Below, in pieces: positions 9,159-16,539 of a stretch of DNA of 64,000 nucleotides (positions are counted from its first letter, which is position 1; each line of letters starts with the position of its first letter). Below the pieces are notes generated by a model that saw only the letters and a program-made list of their open reading frames with translations, made no database searches and had not been told where the DNA came from. Made by a program: the position numbers and the translations under genes. Origin of the DNA: Verrucomicrobiales bacterium (GTDB taxonomy: Bacteria; Verrucomicrobiota; Verrucomicrobiia; Verrucomicrobiales; DEV007). The stretch is taken from the NCBI GenBank assembly GCA_016795385.1, contig JAEUHI010000015.1:1-64000 (forward strand), in the 5' to 3' direction.

Positions 9159-9204
9159 AGCCGGAATGCATGGGAGATTTCCCTACCTGCATTCCGGCTT
9201 TTTT
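9159..9204 (+). terminator. Rho-independent terminator
   Basis: AGCCGGAATGCA (9159-9170) pairs perfectly with TGCATTCCGGCT (9188-9199), a 12-bp stem with a 17-nt loop, and a T-tract runs through 9204. It ends transcription of the NTF2-like gene. The convergent methyltransferase gene ends at 9210. Confidence 0.85.
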
Positions 9205-9209
9205 GTTGA

Positions 9210-10313
9210 TCAAGACACAGTCGGAGGCTTCTCAAAAAACAGGGTGAACTCGTGCCGATTGTATGTGAGGTGCGTGCGTGCGATGAGATGCAAACCCGCC
9301 CGACGTGCATTGAAGATCGTTTCACGCAACAAGGTGACGGGGCCCGAGACGCTTTCCATGCGCGGCACTTTCAAGGTAAACACGACCACGCCGCCCGGCT
9401 TCAGGAAACGCGACAACCTCACCACCTGCACGATCGATTCCTCCGGCGGTCCATTCATGTCATCGAGCATCGCATCGTAGACGACACCCGGCGGTGCCTC
9501 GAAACGGGCAACGTCATCGAGGACAAAAGTCAGGCCCGCCTTTCCCGCGAGGCGCGGATCGAGCGGAGCCCGGTCGATCGCGGTGACCTTCTGTCCACGC
9601 GCGAGCAATTCCGAGGTCATCCCACCCGGACAAGCCCCGAGTTCGAGCCAATGTGATCCCGGCGCGAAGGGCGGACGATGCAAGCGCAGGTAATGGATCG
9701 CCTCCGCGATTTTCGCCCCCGCCCGGCTGATCGTGTCCGATTCGTGCTGGGCGATATAGCGGCTGCCGCCGGGATAAAAGCCATTCGCCTCGCGCGGTGT
9801 CGCCATGCCCGCGTAGAGCCCCTCCTTTCCCACGAGGACAAAGAGCGTCGCCCGATCCGGCTCCTGATCCTCGACCGCTTTTGCCGTCCCTTCCGGAAAC
9901 AGCTGGACGAGGCGCCCCCTGAGATTCGCCGCGAAGTGGCGGAAATAGCGGTCGGGCGAAGTGGGATGGAGCGCTCCGACGAACACGCCCTGCGGCGCGC
10001 GATCGCCGAATTTTGCTTTCAGGGTCTGCGCCGCTTTTTCGATGAATCCCTCGATCTTTGCCGGCTGACAGGGCCAGGCGTGCTCGAGAGGCAGATTCCA
10101 ACGGAGAAAGATCGAAGCCTCGGATTCCCGGAGAGCGGCGGGATGGGAAAGGCGGATCCAGTGGTACTCCTGCCCCAGTCGCTTCACCGGCGCCGCGCCG
10201 AGAGACGCGAGGACATCGCCCGCGAACCCGTCGAAGAGGCCGGGCAGGCGCACGAGCCACGGCACCGCAGCAGCGCCGGATTCCTCGGGGGGTGGGATCA
10301 TGGTCCCGTCCAT
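9210..10313 (-). CDS. RlmM/FtsJ-like 2'-O-ribose RNA methyltransferase
   Basis: This 367-aa SAM-dependent methyltransferase has a THUMP-like N-terminal half and an RrmJ/FtsJ catalytic domain. The SAM motif LELGACPGGMTSELL is at about residue 223, then VTAIDRAPLD, the catalytic-site LDDMNG, TLKVP carrying the conserved Lys, and the terminal HLTYNRHEFTLF. The arrangement and length match E. coli RlmM, which methylates C2498 of 23S rRNA, but the exact target here is inferred. ATG 10313 (MDGTMIPPP) is used because the upstream extension starts only at TTG; ATG 10301 is also possible. Confidence 0.75.
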   Translation of the reverse strand: MDGTMIPPPEESGAAAVPWLVRLPGLFDGFAGDVLASLGAAPVKRLGQEYHWIRLSHPAALRESEASIFLRWNLPLEHAWPCQPAKIEGFIEKAAQTLKAKFGDRAPQGVFVGALHPTSPDRYFRHFAANLRGRLVQLFPEGTAKAVEDQEPDRATLFVLVGKEGLYAGMATPREANGFYPGGSRYIAQHESDTISRAGAKIAEAIHYLRLHRPPFAPGSHWLELGACPGGMTSELLARGQKVTAIDRAPLDPRLAGKAGLTFVLDDVARFEAPPGVVYDAMLDDMNGPPEESIVQVVRLSRFLKPGGVVVFTLKVPRMESVSGPVTLLRETIFNARRAGLHLIARTHLTYNRHEFTLFFEKPPTVS

Positions 10314-10358
10314 CGCGCGGGAGATGCCCTGGCGCAAGTCGGAGAAGCCGCTAATCCG

Positions 10359-10387
10359 TTGACAGTCGCCCGGATCGGGCTTTTACT
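10359..10387 (+). promoter_or_regulatory. Sigma70-type promoter of tRNA-Cys
   Basis: A consensus -35 TTGACA (10359-10364) is separated by 17 bp from TTTACT (10382-10387). Transcription would start near 10394, about 30 nt before the mature tRNA. It sits upstream of the divergent methyltransferase gene. Confidence 0.65.
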
Positions 10388-10424
10388 TCCGCCCGGCCAA
10401 TTTCGGCCGGCGCATCAATGCGAT

Positions 10425-10498
10425 GGCGAGGTCGCCAAGTGGTAAGGCCGGGCTCTGCAAAAGCCCTATCGCGGGTTCGATTCCCGCCCTCGCCTCCA
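10425..10498 (+). tRNA. tRNA-Cys (GCA)
   Basis: The cloverleaf folds fully. The acceptor GGCGAGG (10425-10431) pairs with CCTCGCC (10488-10494), followed by discriminator T and an encoded CCA (10496-10498). The anticodon stem GGGCT/AGCCC encloses CTGCAAA with anticodon GCA. The T-arm is GCGGG-TTCGATT-CCCGC. The 3' 19 nt are the seed of the 158-bp tandem repeat that follows. Confidence 0.95.
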
Positions 10499-10866
10499 TC
10501 GCTTTGCGCAGCAAAGCGCAAGATGCCCCGACGGGGCGGGAGTCGAACCCTTGGGTTCATCACCACGGCGCGCCAGCGCTCGGAAAATTCGGAGCGAAGC
10601 GAAGAGAAAGCGTTAGTCGTGCGCGAAGCGCAGGACAATTCCCGCCCTCGCCTCCATCGCTTTGCGCAGCAAAGCGCAAACTGCCCGGACGGGGCGGGAG
10701 TCGGACCCCTGGGTTCATCACCACGGCGCGCCAGCGCTCGGAAAATTCGGAGCAAAGCGAAGAGACACCGTTAGTCGTGCGCGAAGCGCAGGACAATTCC
10801 CGCCCCCGCCTCCATCGCTTTGCGCGGCAAAGCGCAAGATGCCCCGACGGGGCGGGAGTCGAACCC
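10480..10866. repeat. 158-bp tandem repeat (about 2.5 copies) seeded by the tRNA-Cys 3' end
   Basis: Copies begin at 10480, 10638 and 10796, exactly 158 bp apart; the third stops after 71 bp. Every copy starts with the 3' end of tRNA-Cys (ATTCCCGCCCTCGCCTCCA; one mismatch in the third). A hairpin GCTTTGCGC.GCAAAGC comes next, then GCCCCGACGGGGC in copies one and three (one base differs in copy two), then an inverted copy of the tRNA T-arm (10534-10550 in copy one, 16 of 17 bases complementary to 10473-10489). The rest of the unit is about 88 bp, rich in GCGAAGCGAAG and GCGCGAAGCGC. The 158-bp period breaks reading frame, so the ORFs across it are not genes. It fills the only long gene-free stretch of the window. 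Confidence 0.9.
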
Positions 10867-10873
10867 AACAGGG

Positions 10874-11986
10874 TCACTCGCCTGACTTGACCCTCTTATC
10901 CGCGAGTTCGCGGGGCTCGCCGAGGAGTTGGGCCTCGAGGTAGGCGGCGGCGACTTTGTTGATAGTCGGACCGAATCCCTTGCCGTGTCCCGCTCCCTCG
11001 ACGGTGAGAAGAATCGCGGGGACTCCCGCCTCTTCGAGCCTCTTCTCGAGGGCCACCGACTGGGAATAGGGCACCGCCGGGTCCTCGGTGCCGTGGACAA
11101 TGAGCGAGGGCGCATCGTCGGACGTGACATGCTCGACCGGTGAGGCGCTTCTGGCTTTGTCAGGATTTTCCTGGACCGGTCCACCGATCAACTTTGCCTC
11201 CGGTGAATCGGGCTGATCATGACTGCCACCCATGGTCAGCAGGTCCGCCGGCCCGAAGAAGTTCACGACGCATTTCACCTTGGCATTCTGGTCGGTATGA
11301 GGTCCGATCGCACCTTCCAGATCCGCGACGCCATCGGAAACGCCCAGCATTGCGACGAGATGACCTCCGGCCGAAGTGCCCCAGACGGCGATACGCCCGG
11401 GATCGAGCCCATGCTCCTCCGCGTGGGCCTTGATCCAACGGATCGCGGCCTTGCAGTCGTGGATCTGCGCGGGCCACTGCGCTTCGTCGGTGAGACGGTA
11501 ACCGATGGAGACTCCGGCGAACTTCCCGGAAGCCACAAAGGGAGCGACTTTGCCGCCACCACCACTCTTGTCACCGTTCCGCCAACCGCCGCCATGGATG
11601 AAAACGACGACCGGCAGTGGCGCGTCGCCCTCGCGTTTTTCGGGAAGGTAGAGGTCGAGCTTCTGCCGTGGATTGCCGGTACCGGCGTAATCGAGGTCGG
11701 CGATTTTTTTCACCCCTTCGGGCAATCGCGCCGCTCCCTGGCCTCCGCCACCGGGAGCACCCGGAGGACGGTTCCGCCGGATCGCGGCATCTTCCTCTCG
11801 GGAGAGAAAACCATCCCCGTTGGTGTCGACTCGTTCGAAGTTCCGCCGGAGCGCTTCAGGCAATTCCTCGCGGCTCAGCTTCCCGTCCTGATCGGCATCC
11901 CATCGGTCGAAGGGCGATGCGGGGGCCTGGGCGTAAAGGAGTGATTGAGAGAAGAAAAGAAAGAGGGAAAAGAGGAGGGCTTTCAT
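10874..11986 (-). CDS. Exported EF-hand alpha/beta-hydrolase (BD-FAE-like esterase)
   Basis: This 370-aa protein starts at ATG 11986 with signal peptide MKALLFSLFLFFSQSLLYAQA. Two EF-hand loops follow (DADQDGKLSREE and DTNGDGFLSREE, roughly residues 26-60), then a hydrolase domain. That domain has the oxyanion HGGGW (about 129), the nucleophile GTSAGGH (about 200), an Asp in HGTEDPAVPY and His in GAGHGKG (about 332). This is the esterase/feruloyl-esterase-like group. Calcium binding at the N-terminus is inferred from the loops. It resembles the hydrolases at 44079 and 47766, which lack EF-hands. It ends 8 bp from the tRNA-linked repeat. Confidence 0.8.
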   Translation of the reverse strand: MKALLFSLFLFFSQSLLYAQAPASPFDRWDADQDGKLSREELPEALRRNFERVDTNGDGFLSREEDAAIRRNRPPGAPGGGGQGAARLPEGVKKIADLDYAGTGNPRQKLDLYLPEKREGDAPLPVVVFIHGGGWRNGDKSGGGGKVAPFVASGKFAGVSIGYRLTDEAQWPAQIHDCKAAIRWIKAHAEEHGLDPGRIAVWGTSAGGHLVAMLGVSDGVADLEGAIGPHTDQNAKVKCVVNFFGPADLLTMGGSHDQPDSPEAKLIGGPVQENPDKARSASPVEHVTSDDAPSLIVHGTEDPAVPYSQSVALEKRLEEAGVPAILLTVEGAGHGKGFGPTINKVAAAYLEAQLLGEPRELADKRVKSGE

Positions 11987-12030
11987 CGGAGGAAGAAACC
12001 GGTCCCATCCCCCAAAGTTGCGCACCGACC

Positions 12031-12957
12031 TCAACGAGTCTTGTTTGCTTCCTTCAGACGGAGAGCTTCGGCATATCGTTTCCCGATTTCGAGAGTACCG
12101 GCGGCGGTGAAATGGGTGTGGTTCGGGCCGAGGGTATCGGCTCCGGAGGTATCGACATAGGCGCAGTGCGGCAGGGACTCGGCGATCGCCTTCTGGGCGG
12201 CGATGACGGCGGGCATGTGGGGATTCTTCCCGTTGCCGAAGCGGGTGTTCAATCCTAACAAAAGCACCAATTCCGGAGCCTTGAGGTCGCGACGCAGATA
12301 CTCGAGCATGGTCCGCAGATTCTCTTCATAGCGGGGAGCATGCTCGGCGGTGGCATCGCTCTCGCCCTGCACCCACAAGAGGGCGCGGGGACGCAGAATG
12401 ATGGCCTCGGATTTCGCCGCGGTCATGGCCTTGCGGTATTCCTCGACGAATGCGCGGTAGCAGGCACCGTCGGGATCCTGCAAGGCCGGCCCCCAGTCCC
12501 TGGCGACCGAGGTGCCGCTGAAGGCGACCTTCAACACCGCGAGAGGACGCTCCGACTCCGCGGCGAGAGTGCGTGCGAAAGTGATCTCGGGACCGAAGCC
12601 ACCGGCGGGCTGGGCAAAGTTTCCGTATTGCCGCTTGGCATCCGGATGCGGCGGATTCGTCGCAGCGGCCGATTCTTTGGAGAGTGGTTGGCCGAGAGGT
12701 TGCGGCCGCAGGGTGGTCCAGCTACCTCCGCCCATCGAATCGTGCTGGTCCGGAGGAGGATCTCCGCAGCGCCACCAGAAGAGGATCGTTTCATCGACCG
12801 GATTGGCGGGCATCTCCGCGGCCGGTGCGTCAAAACCCACCGCATTCGATTGGCCGGCGACGATGAGGAGATCCCGGATTTCCTCCGAGCGTAGCGTGCC
12901 GACAAAGAGGAGCACCGGGATCGCGAGAAGGGATGGAACCCGAAAGAAACAATTCAT
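12031..12957 (-). CDS. Secreted SASA-domain carbohydrate esterase
   Basis: This 308-aa protein has signal peptide MNCFFRVPSLLAIPVLLFVG and a single sialate O-acetylesterase (SASA/DUF303, SGNH-like) domain. It carries the nucleophile motif GQSNAVG (about residues 34-40), the block LLWVQGESD (about 193-200) and the catalytic DxxH-type TLGPNHTHFTAAG near the C-terminus. Family members remove acetyl groups from plant or animal glycans. It is upstream of and co-directional with the EF-hand esterase (44 bp gap), so the two may be co-expressed. It is divergent from the zeta-toxin kinase. Confidence 0.8.
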   Translation of the reverse strand: MNCFFRVPSLLAIPVLLFVGTLRSEEIRDLLIVAGQSNAVGFDAPAAEMPANPVDETILFWWRCGDPPPDQHDSMGGGSWTTLRPQPLGQPLSKESAAATNPPHPDAKRQYGNFAQPAGGFGPEITFARTLAAESERPLAVLKVAFSGTSVARDWGPALQDPDGACYRAFVEEYRKAMTAAKSEAIILRPRALLWVQGESDATAEHAPRYEENLRTMLEYLRRDLKAPELVLLLGLNTRFGNGKNPHMPAVIAAQKAIAESLPHCAYVDTSGADTLGPNHTHFTAAGTLEIGKRYAEALRLKEANKTR

Positions 12958-12993
12958 TTGAACAGAGTGAAATTCGGTGCGAGAAAAGGTCGA

Positions 12994-13725
12994 ATGACTC
13001 CGACCCTCTGCATCATCGGTGGTTGTAACGGCGCGGGCAAGACCACATTGGCGCGGGAGCTTCTTCCGCGGCTCGGGCTGATGCGTTTTCTCAATGCTGA
13101 CGAAATCGCCCGCGGCCTCTCGCCGCTCGATCCCTCGCTCTCTGCCTTCAAGGCGGGGCGGCTCGTCCTTGAGGAAGCGCGGTCGCTCATCGCATCGGGA
13201 TCCAGCTTCGGGCTCGAATCAACCCTGAGCGGCAAGACCTACGTGGCGATGCTCCGCGAGGCGAGGGCGCGGGGATTTCGGGTGATCGTTCATTACGTGA
13301 TGATCGGATCAGCCCAACAAGCGGTCGAACGGGTGAAGCTCCGCGTGAAAATGGGAGGCCACCACGTTCCGGATGAGGATGTCATGCGCCGTTTTGATCG
13401 CAGTATCCGACACCTCCTCGAAGACTATCTGCCTCTTGCCGACGAGTGGGGAGTATGGGACAATCGAATACCTCCTCCACGCGAGATTGCCTCGAATACG
13501 AGCATTTCCCTGCCAGACCTAGTCGACCTTCTTCGAGCCACAAAACTCATGGAAAAGAATCCCGCTATCCCCAACGACACGACGGCCATCGTTCTTGAAG
13601 CCGGCCGCGTCGCGACCGAGAAGATGCTGGATTACTACCGCCGCATGGACATCCGCGTGACGCCGGAGATGACTTTGGCACCGGAACCGATCAAGCGGGC
13701 CCGGAAAACGAAGTCCGAAGCGTGA
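12994..13725 (+). CDS. Zeta-toxin-like nucleotide kinase, no antitoxin visible
   Basis: This 243-aa P-loop kinase has a Walker A GGCNGAGKTT (residues 9-18), then LNADEIARGLSP and the ESTLSG segment typical of the zeta-toxin/UDP-GlcNAc-kinase group. VHYVMIGSAQQAVERVKLRVKMGGHHVPDEDVMRRF follows as the family's substrate/lid region. About 65 C-terminal residues are a basic extension. ATG 12994 follows an AAAGGT and begins right before the core strand; a TTG at 12958 is unlikely. No epsilon-type antitoxin is adjacent. It may be a solitary chromosomal kinase rather than a toxin. It ends 1 bp before the convergent DUF1501 gene. Confidence 0.75.
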   Translation: MTPTLCIIGGCNGAGKTTLARELLPRLGLMRFLNADEIARGLSPLDPSLSAFKAGRLVLEEARSLIASGSSFGLESTLSGKTYVAMLREARARGFRVIVHYVMIGSAQQAVERVKLRVKMGGHHVPDEDVMRRFDRSIRHLLEDYLPLADEWGVWDNRIPPPREIASNTSISLPDLVDLLRATKLMEKNPAIPNDTTAIVLEAGRVATEKMLDYYRRMDIRVTPEMTLAPEPIKRARKTKSEA

Positions 13726-13726
13726 G

Positions 13727-15133
13727 TCACGCGAGAATCTCGCGGATCACCTTCGCGCCTTCGACGCCGGTGAGACGCGCGTCGAGCCCCTGGAACTTGA
13801 AGCTGAAAGCCTCGTGCTGGATGCCGAGACGCTCCAGCATGGTCGCGTGGAGATCGTGGACGGTCGTGACCTGGTCGATCGCCGCATAGCCGAGCTCATC
13901 GGTCTGGCCATGGACGACCCCGCCCTTCACCCCGGCTCCGGCGAGCCAGACGGACATGGCCTTGTTGTGGTGGTCGCGTCCCGAGCCGCCCTGCGACATC
14001 GGGGTGCGCCCGAATTCGCCAGCCCAGACAATGAGAGTGTCGTCGAAGAGGCCGCGCTGCTTCAGGTCGGTGATCAGGGCCATGCAGGCGCGGTCGATCT
14101 CCTGGGCTTTCAGGGCAATGCCATCCTTGACCCCGCCATGGTGGTCCCAGTCCTTGTGATAGAGCTGGATGAAGCGCACCCCGCGCTCGGCGAGGCGGCG
14201 CGCGAGGAGGCAGTTCGAGGCAAAGGACCCGTCGCCCGGCTGGCAGCCGTAGAGCTCCATCGTCCGCTCGTTTTCTCCTGACAAATCCATCAGGCCCGGC
14301 ACACTCGCCTGCATCGCGAAGGCCATCTCATATTGCGCGATGCGCGTCGCGACCTCGGGATCCTCGACGAGGGATTCGTGGCGGCGGTTGAGCGCGTTGA
14401 TCGCGGTGACGTCGGCGCCCTGACGATCACGCGTCACGCCGGGAGGATTGGTGAGATAAAGCACCGGGTCGCCCTTGCTCCGGAGCTGTACGCCCTGGTG
14501 TTTTGTCGGCAGAAAGCCGCTGCTCCACTGCCGCGCTGCGATGGGCTGGTTCTGTCCGCCCTTGCCCAAAGAAGTGAGCACGACAAAGCCGGGCAGGTCC
14601 TCGGCCTCGGTGCCAAGGCCGTAGGTGACCCACGCGCCCATCGAGGGACGACCCGCGATCTGCGAACCCGTGTTCATGAACATGTGCGCCGGATCATGGT
14701 TGATCGCGTCGGTCGTCATCGAGCGAATCAGGCAGATGTCGTCAATGACCGATCCGATCTGCGGGAAGAGCGAACAGATCTCGGTCTGGTTCTTCCCGAA
14801 TTTCGCGAAGGGATGCTGCGGACCGAAGCACATCAGCTTCTGCCCCTGGAGCTGGGCAAGCTGCTGGCCCTTGGTGAAGGATTCGGGCATCGGCTTCCCG
14901 TCCATTTCGGCGAGCTTCGGCTTAGGGTCGAAGGTCTCGAGGTGCGAGGGACCGCCCGCCATCGTCAGCCAGATGACGCGCTTGGCCCGCTGGGGAAAGG
15001 GCGGGACACCGAGGACGCCCGGGGTCGCGGCGTGGAGACCGGGATCGAGCAAGGAGGCGAGCGCGAGCGAGCCGAGCCCCTGCGAGGTCTTGCCGAGAAA
15101 GGCGCGGCGGCCGAGGTGGCGGAAAGGGTTCAT
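13727..15133 (-). CDS. DUF1501 protein, Tat-exported (copy A)
   Basis: This 468-aa protein belongs to the sulfatase-like/alkaline-phosphatase-fold DUF1501 family of Planctomycetes and Verrucomicrobia. A Tat-like N-terminus (RRAFLG) is followed by RVIWLTMAGGPSHLETFDPKP, the NHDPAHMFMNTGSQI block and a C-terminal VVWAGEFGRTP...GRDHHNKA. ATG 15133 (MNPFRHLGRRAFLG) gives the usual start; ATG 15154 adds seven residues, and longer starts run into the divergent rarD gene. It is very similar in sequence to copy B at 21547. No DUF1553 partner is adjacent. Substrate and role are unknown. Confidence 0.9.
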   Translation of the reverse strand: MNPFRHLGRRAFLGKTSQGLGSLALASLLDPGLHAATPGVLGVPPFPQRAKRVIWLTMAGGPSHLETFDPKPKLAEMDGKPMPESFTKGQQLAQLQGQKLMCFGPQHPFAKFGKNQTEICSLFPQIGSVIDDICLIRSMTTDAINHDPAHMFMNTGSQIAGRPSMGAWVTYGLGTEAEDLPGFVVLTSLGKGGQNQPIAARQWSSGFLPTKHQGVQLRSKGDPVLYLTNPPGVTRDRQGADVTAINALNRRHESLVEDPEVATRIAQYEMAFAMQASVPGLMDLSGENERTMELYGCQPGDGSFASNCLLARRLAERGVRFIQLYHKDWDHHGGVKDGIALKAQEIDRACMALITDLKQRGLFDDTLIVWAGEFGRTPMSQGGSGRDHHNKAMSVWLAGAGVKGGVVHGQTDELGYAAIDQVTTVHDLHATMLERLGIQHEAFSFKFQGLDARLTGVEGAKVIREILA

Positions 15134-15254
15134 GGCGGTGAGTCGGTGATCCATTGAACCACAAACGGCGCCCCCCCGGCAATCGAATCCGGCTGACGCG
15201 ATCGGGGCATGGTCGCCGAATCCGGTTTTTGCATTACCTTCGCGGCTCCCCGAC

Positions 15255-16142
15255 ATGCCTCCCCGTCCCCCCAAGTCCGCCGTGATCGGCGCGATCATCG
15301 CCTTCGGTTTCTGGGGGACGCTGCCGGTGTTCTGGAAACAACTCAGCCATGTCGGGGCCGATCTCACCCTCGCCCACCGCGTCGCCTGGACCATGCTGAC
15401 GGTGTTGCCGCTGCTCGCGTGGCGTGGCGAGCTGCGTTACTGGTTCGCGGCCCTCGGGAAACGCTCCAATCTCCTCGCCCACGCGACCTCGGGACTGCTC
15501 CTCACGATCAACTGGGGCACCTTCATCTGGGCGGCGAACCACGAACGCATCGTCGAATGCAGCCTCGGGTACTTCATCAATCCGCTCCTCAATGTCTTCA
15601 TCGGCAGCCTCCTCCTCGGCGAAACGCTGCGGCCCCTGCAGAAAATCAGCATCGCCTGCGCCGCGCTCGGGGTGGTGATGCAGGTCGTCGCCCTCGGCAC
15701 CTTTCCCTGGATCGGGCTGATCCTCGCCCTCAGCATGGGTTTCTACGGACTCGCCCGCCGGCGCAGCGAACTGGGATCATTGAGTGGACTGGCCACGGAG
15801 ACGCTCGTCTTTCTGCCACTCGCCGCCGGATACCTGATCTGGTCGGGCGCGGAAGGGCGTGAGTTGTGGGGACGTCAGGATCTCCACGACCTCACCTGCA
15901 TCGGTCTGCTCGGCATCGTCACCGCGATCCCTCTGCTCGGCTTCGCCCACGCGGCGAGAAAACTGCCTTTTTCCCTGCTCGGGGTGCTTCAATTCCTCGC
16001 CCCGACAGGGCAATTCCTCACCGGGGTGCTCGTCTATCACGAACCGTTCACGATGCGCAGCCTCGCCTCCTTCGCCTGCATCTGGATCGGCGTGGGGCTG
16101 TTTTGTTTGGATCTGTGGCGGGGGGACCGGGCGCACCGTTGA
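15255..16142 (+). CDS. rarD: RarD/EamA-family inner-membrane transporter
   Basis: This 295-aa polytopic protein has about ten hydrophobic segments. It opens with IGAIIAFGFWGTLPVFWKQL and HRVAWTMLTVLPLL and has the RarD-type NWGTFIWAANHERIVECSLGYFINPLLNVFIG, SMGFYGLARRRSELGSLSGLATET and FLAPTGQFLTGVLVYHEPF blocks. Length and motif order match RarD, first annotated as a chloramphenicol-sensitivity protein and probably a metabolite exporter. It starts 121 bp from the divergent DUF1501 gene and is convergent with the lipoprotein at 16152. Confidence 0.9.
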   Translation: MPPRPPKSAVIGAIIAFGFWGTLPVFWKQLSHVGADLTLAHRVAWTMLTVLPLLAWRGELRYWFAALGKRSNLLAHATSGLLLTINWGTFIWAANHERIVECSLGYFINPLLNVFIGSLLLGETLRPLQKISIACAALGVVMQVVALGTFPWIGLILALSMGFYGLARRRSELGSLSGLATETLVFLPLAAGYLIWSGAEGRELWGRQDLHDLTCIGLLGIVTAIPLLGFAHAARKLPFSLLGVLQFLAPTGQFLTGVLVYHEPFTMRSLASFACIWIGVGLFCLDLWRGDRAHR

Positions 16143-16151
16143 TGCCGGGCC

Positions 16152-16514
16152 TCACTCCGAAGTTCGATCCGGATGCGACATCACCCATCGCTGCTCCGCC
16201 CCGACGCATTCGGGACACACGGAAACTTCGGCCGTTTTCGGAGCGTCGGGTTCAATGACACAGCCGCCCAGAGGCGATCGACAGGTGAAAGGGAAGCGTT
16301 TCATCCGGGCATCGTTCGCGTGAGCGGACTCGATCTCGGAGGGAAGGCCATACTGAATCGGCACGGTCTTCCTCGTCATCGCAACCTGATGCACGTGACA
16401 GACCCCGCTCGCTTCCGAGGCACGGTGTCTCGCGTAGAGCGCCCGGCTCGCTTCAGGCGTCGTCGTGCATCCTGCGAACAGCAAGGCGGACAGAATCGGG
16501 AAAAGCGTTTTCAT
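16152..16514 (-). CDS. Small cysteine-rich lipoprotein
   Basis: This 120-aa protein has lipobox LLFAGC after MKTLFPILSA. The body includes GVCHVHQVAMTRKTVPIQYGLPSE, a 'CxxH...VPI.YG' pattern that recurs in small proteins of unknown function, and a C-terminal pair CPECVG. The cysteines and histidines could bind a metal (inference). It lies 25 bp downstream of the heme-binding dehydrogenase gene, in the same direction. Confidence 0.65.
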   Translation of the reverse strand: MKTLFPILSALLFAGCTTTPEASRALYARHRASEASGVCHVHQVAMTRKTVPIQYGLPSEIESAHANDARMKRFPFTCRSPLGGCVIEPDAPKTAEVSVCPECVGAEQRWVMSHPDRTSE

Positions 16515-16539
16515 GGGCAAGTAAATCCACGACCTTTCG

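Noticed and set aside
10534..10550. A reverse-strand tRNA at the inverted T-arm
   Set aside because: Only the T-arm sequence is present; no acceptor, D-arm or anticodon arm folds.
10480..10866. CRISPR array
   Set aside because: Only about 2.5 copies, 158-bp units with no unique spacers, no cas genes.
10418..10943. ORFs in all frames across the tRNA-Cys repeats
   Set aside because: They arise from the 158-bp repeat, which shifts frame between copies, and overlap the tRNA; no start or domain.
12958..12996. TTG start of the zeta-type kinase
   Set aside because: The extra 12 residues precede the P-loop strand and abut the divergent esterase start; ATG 12994 with AAAGGT fits better.
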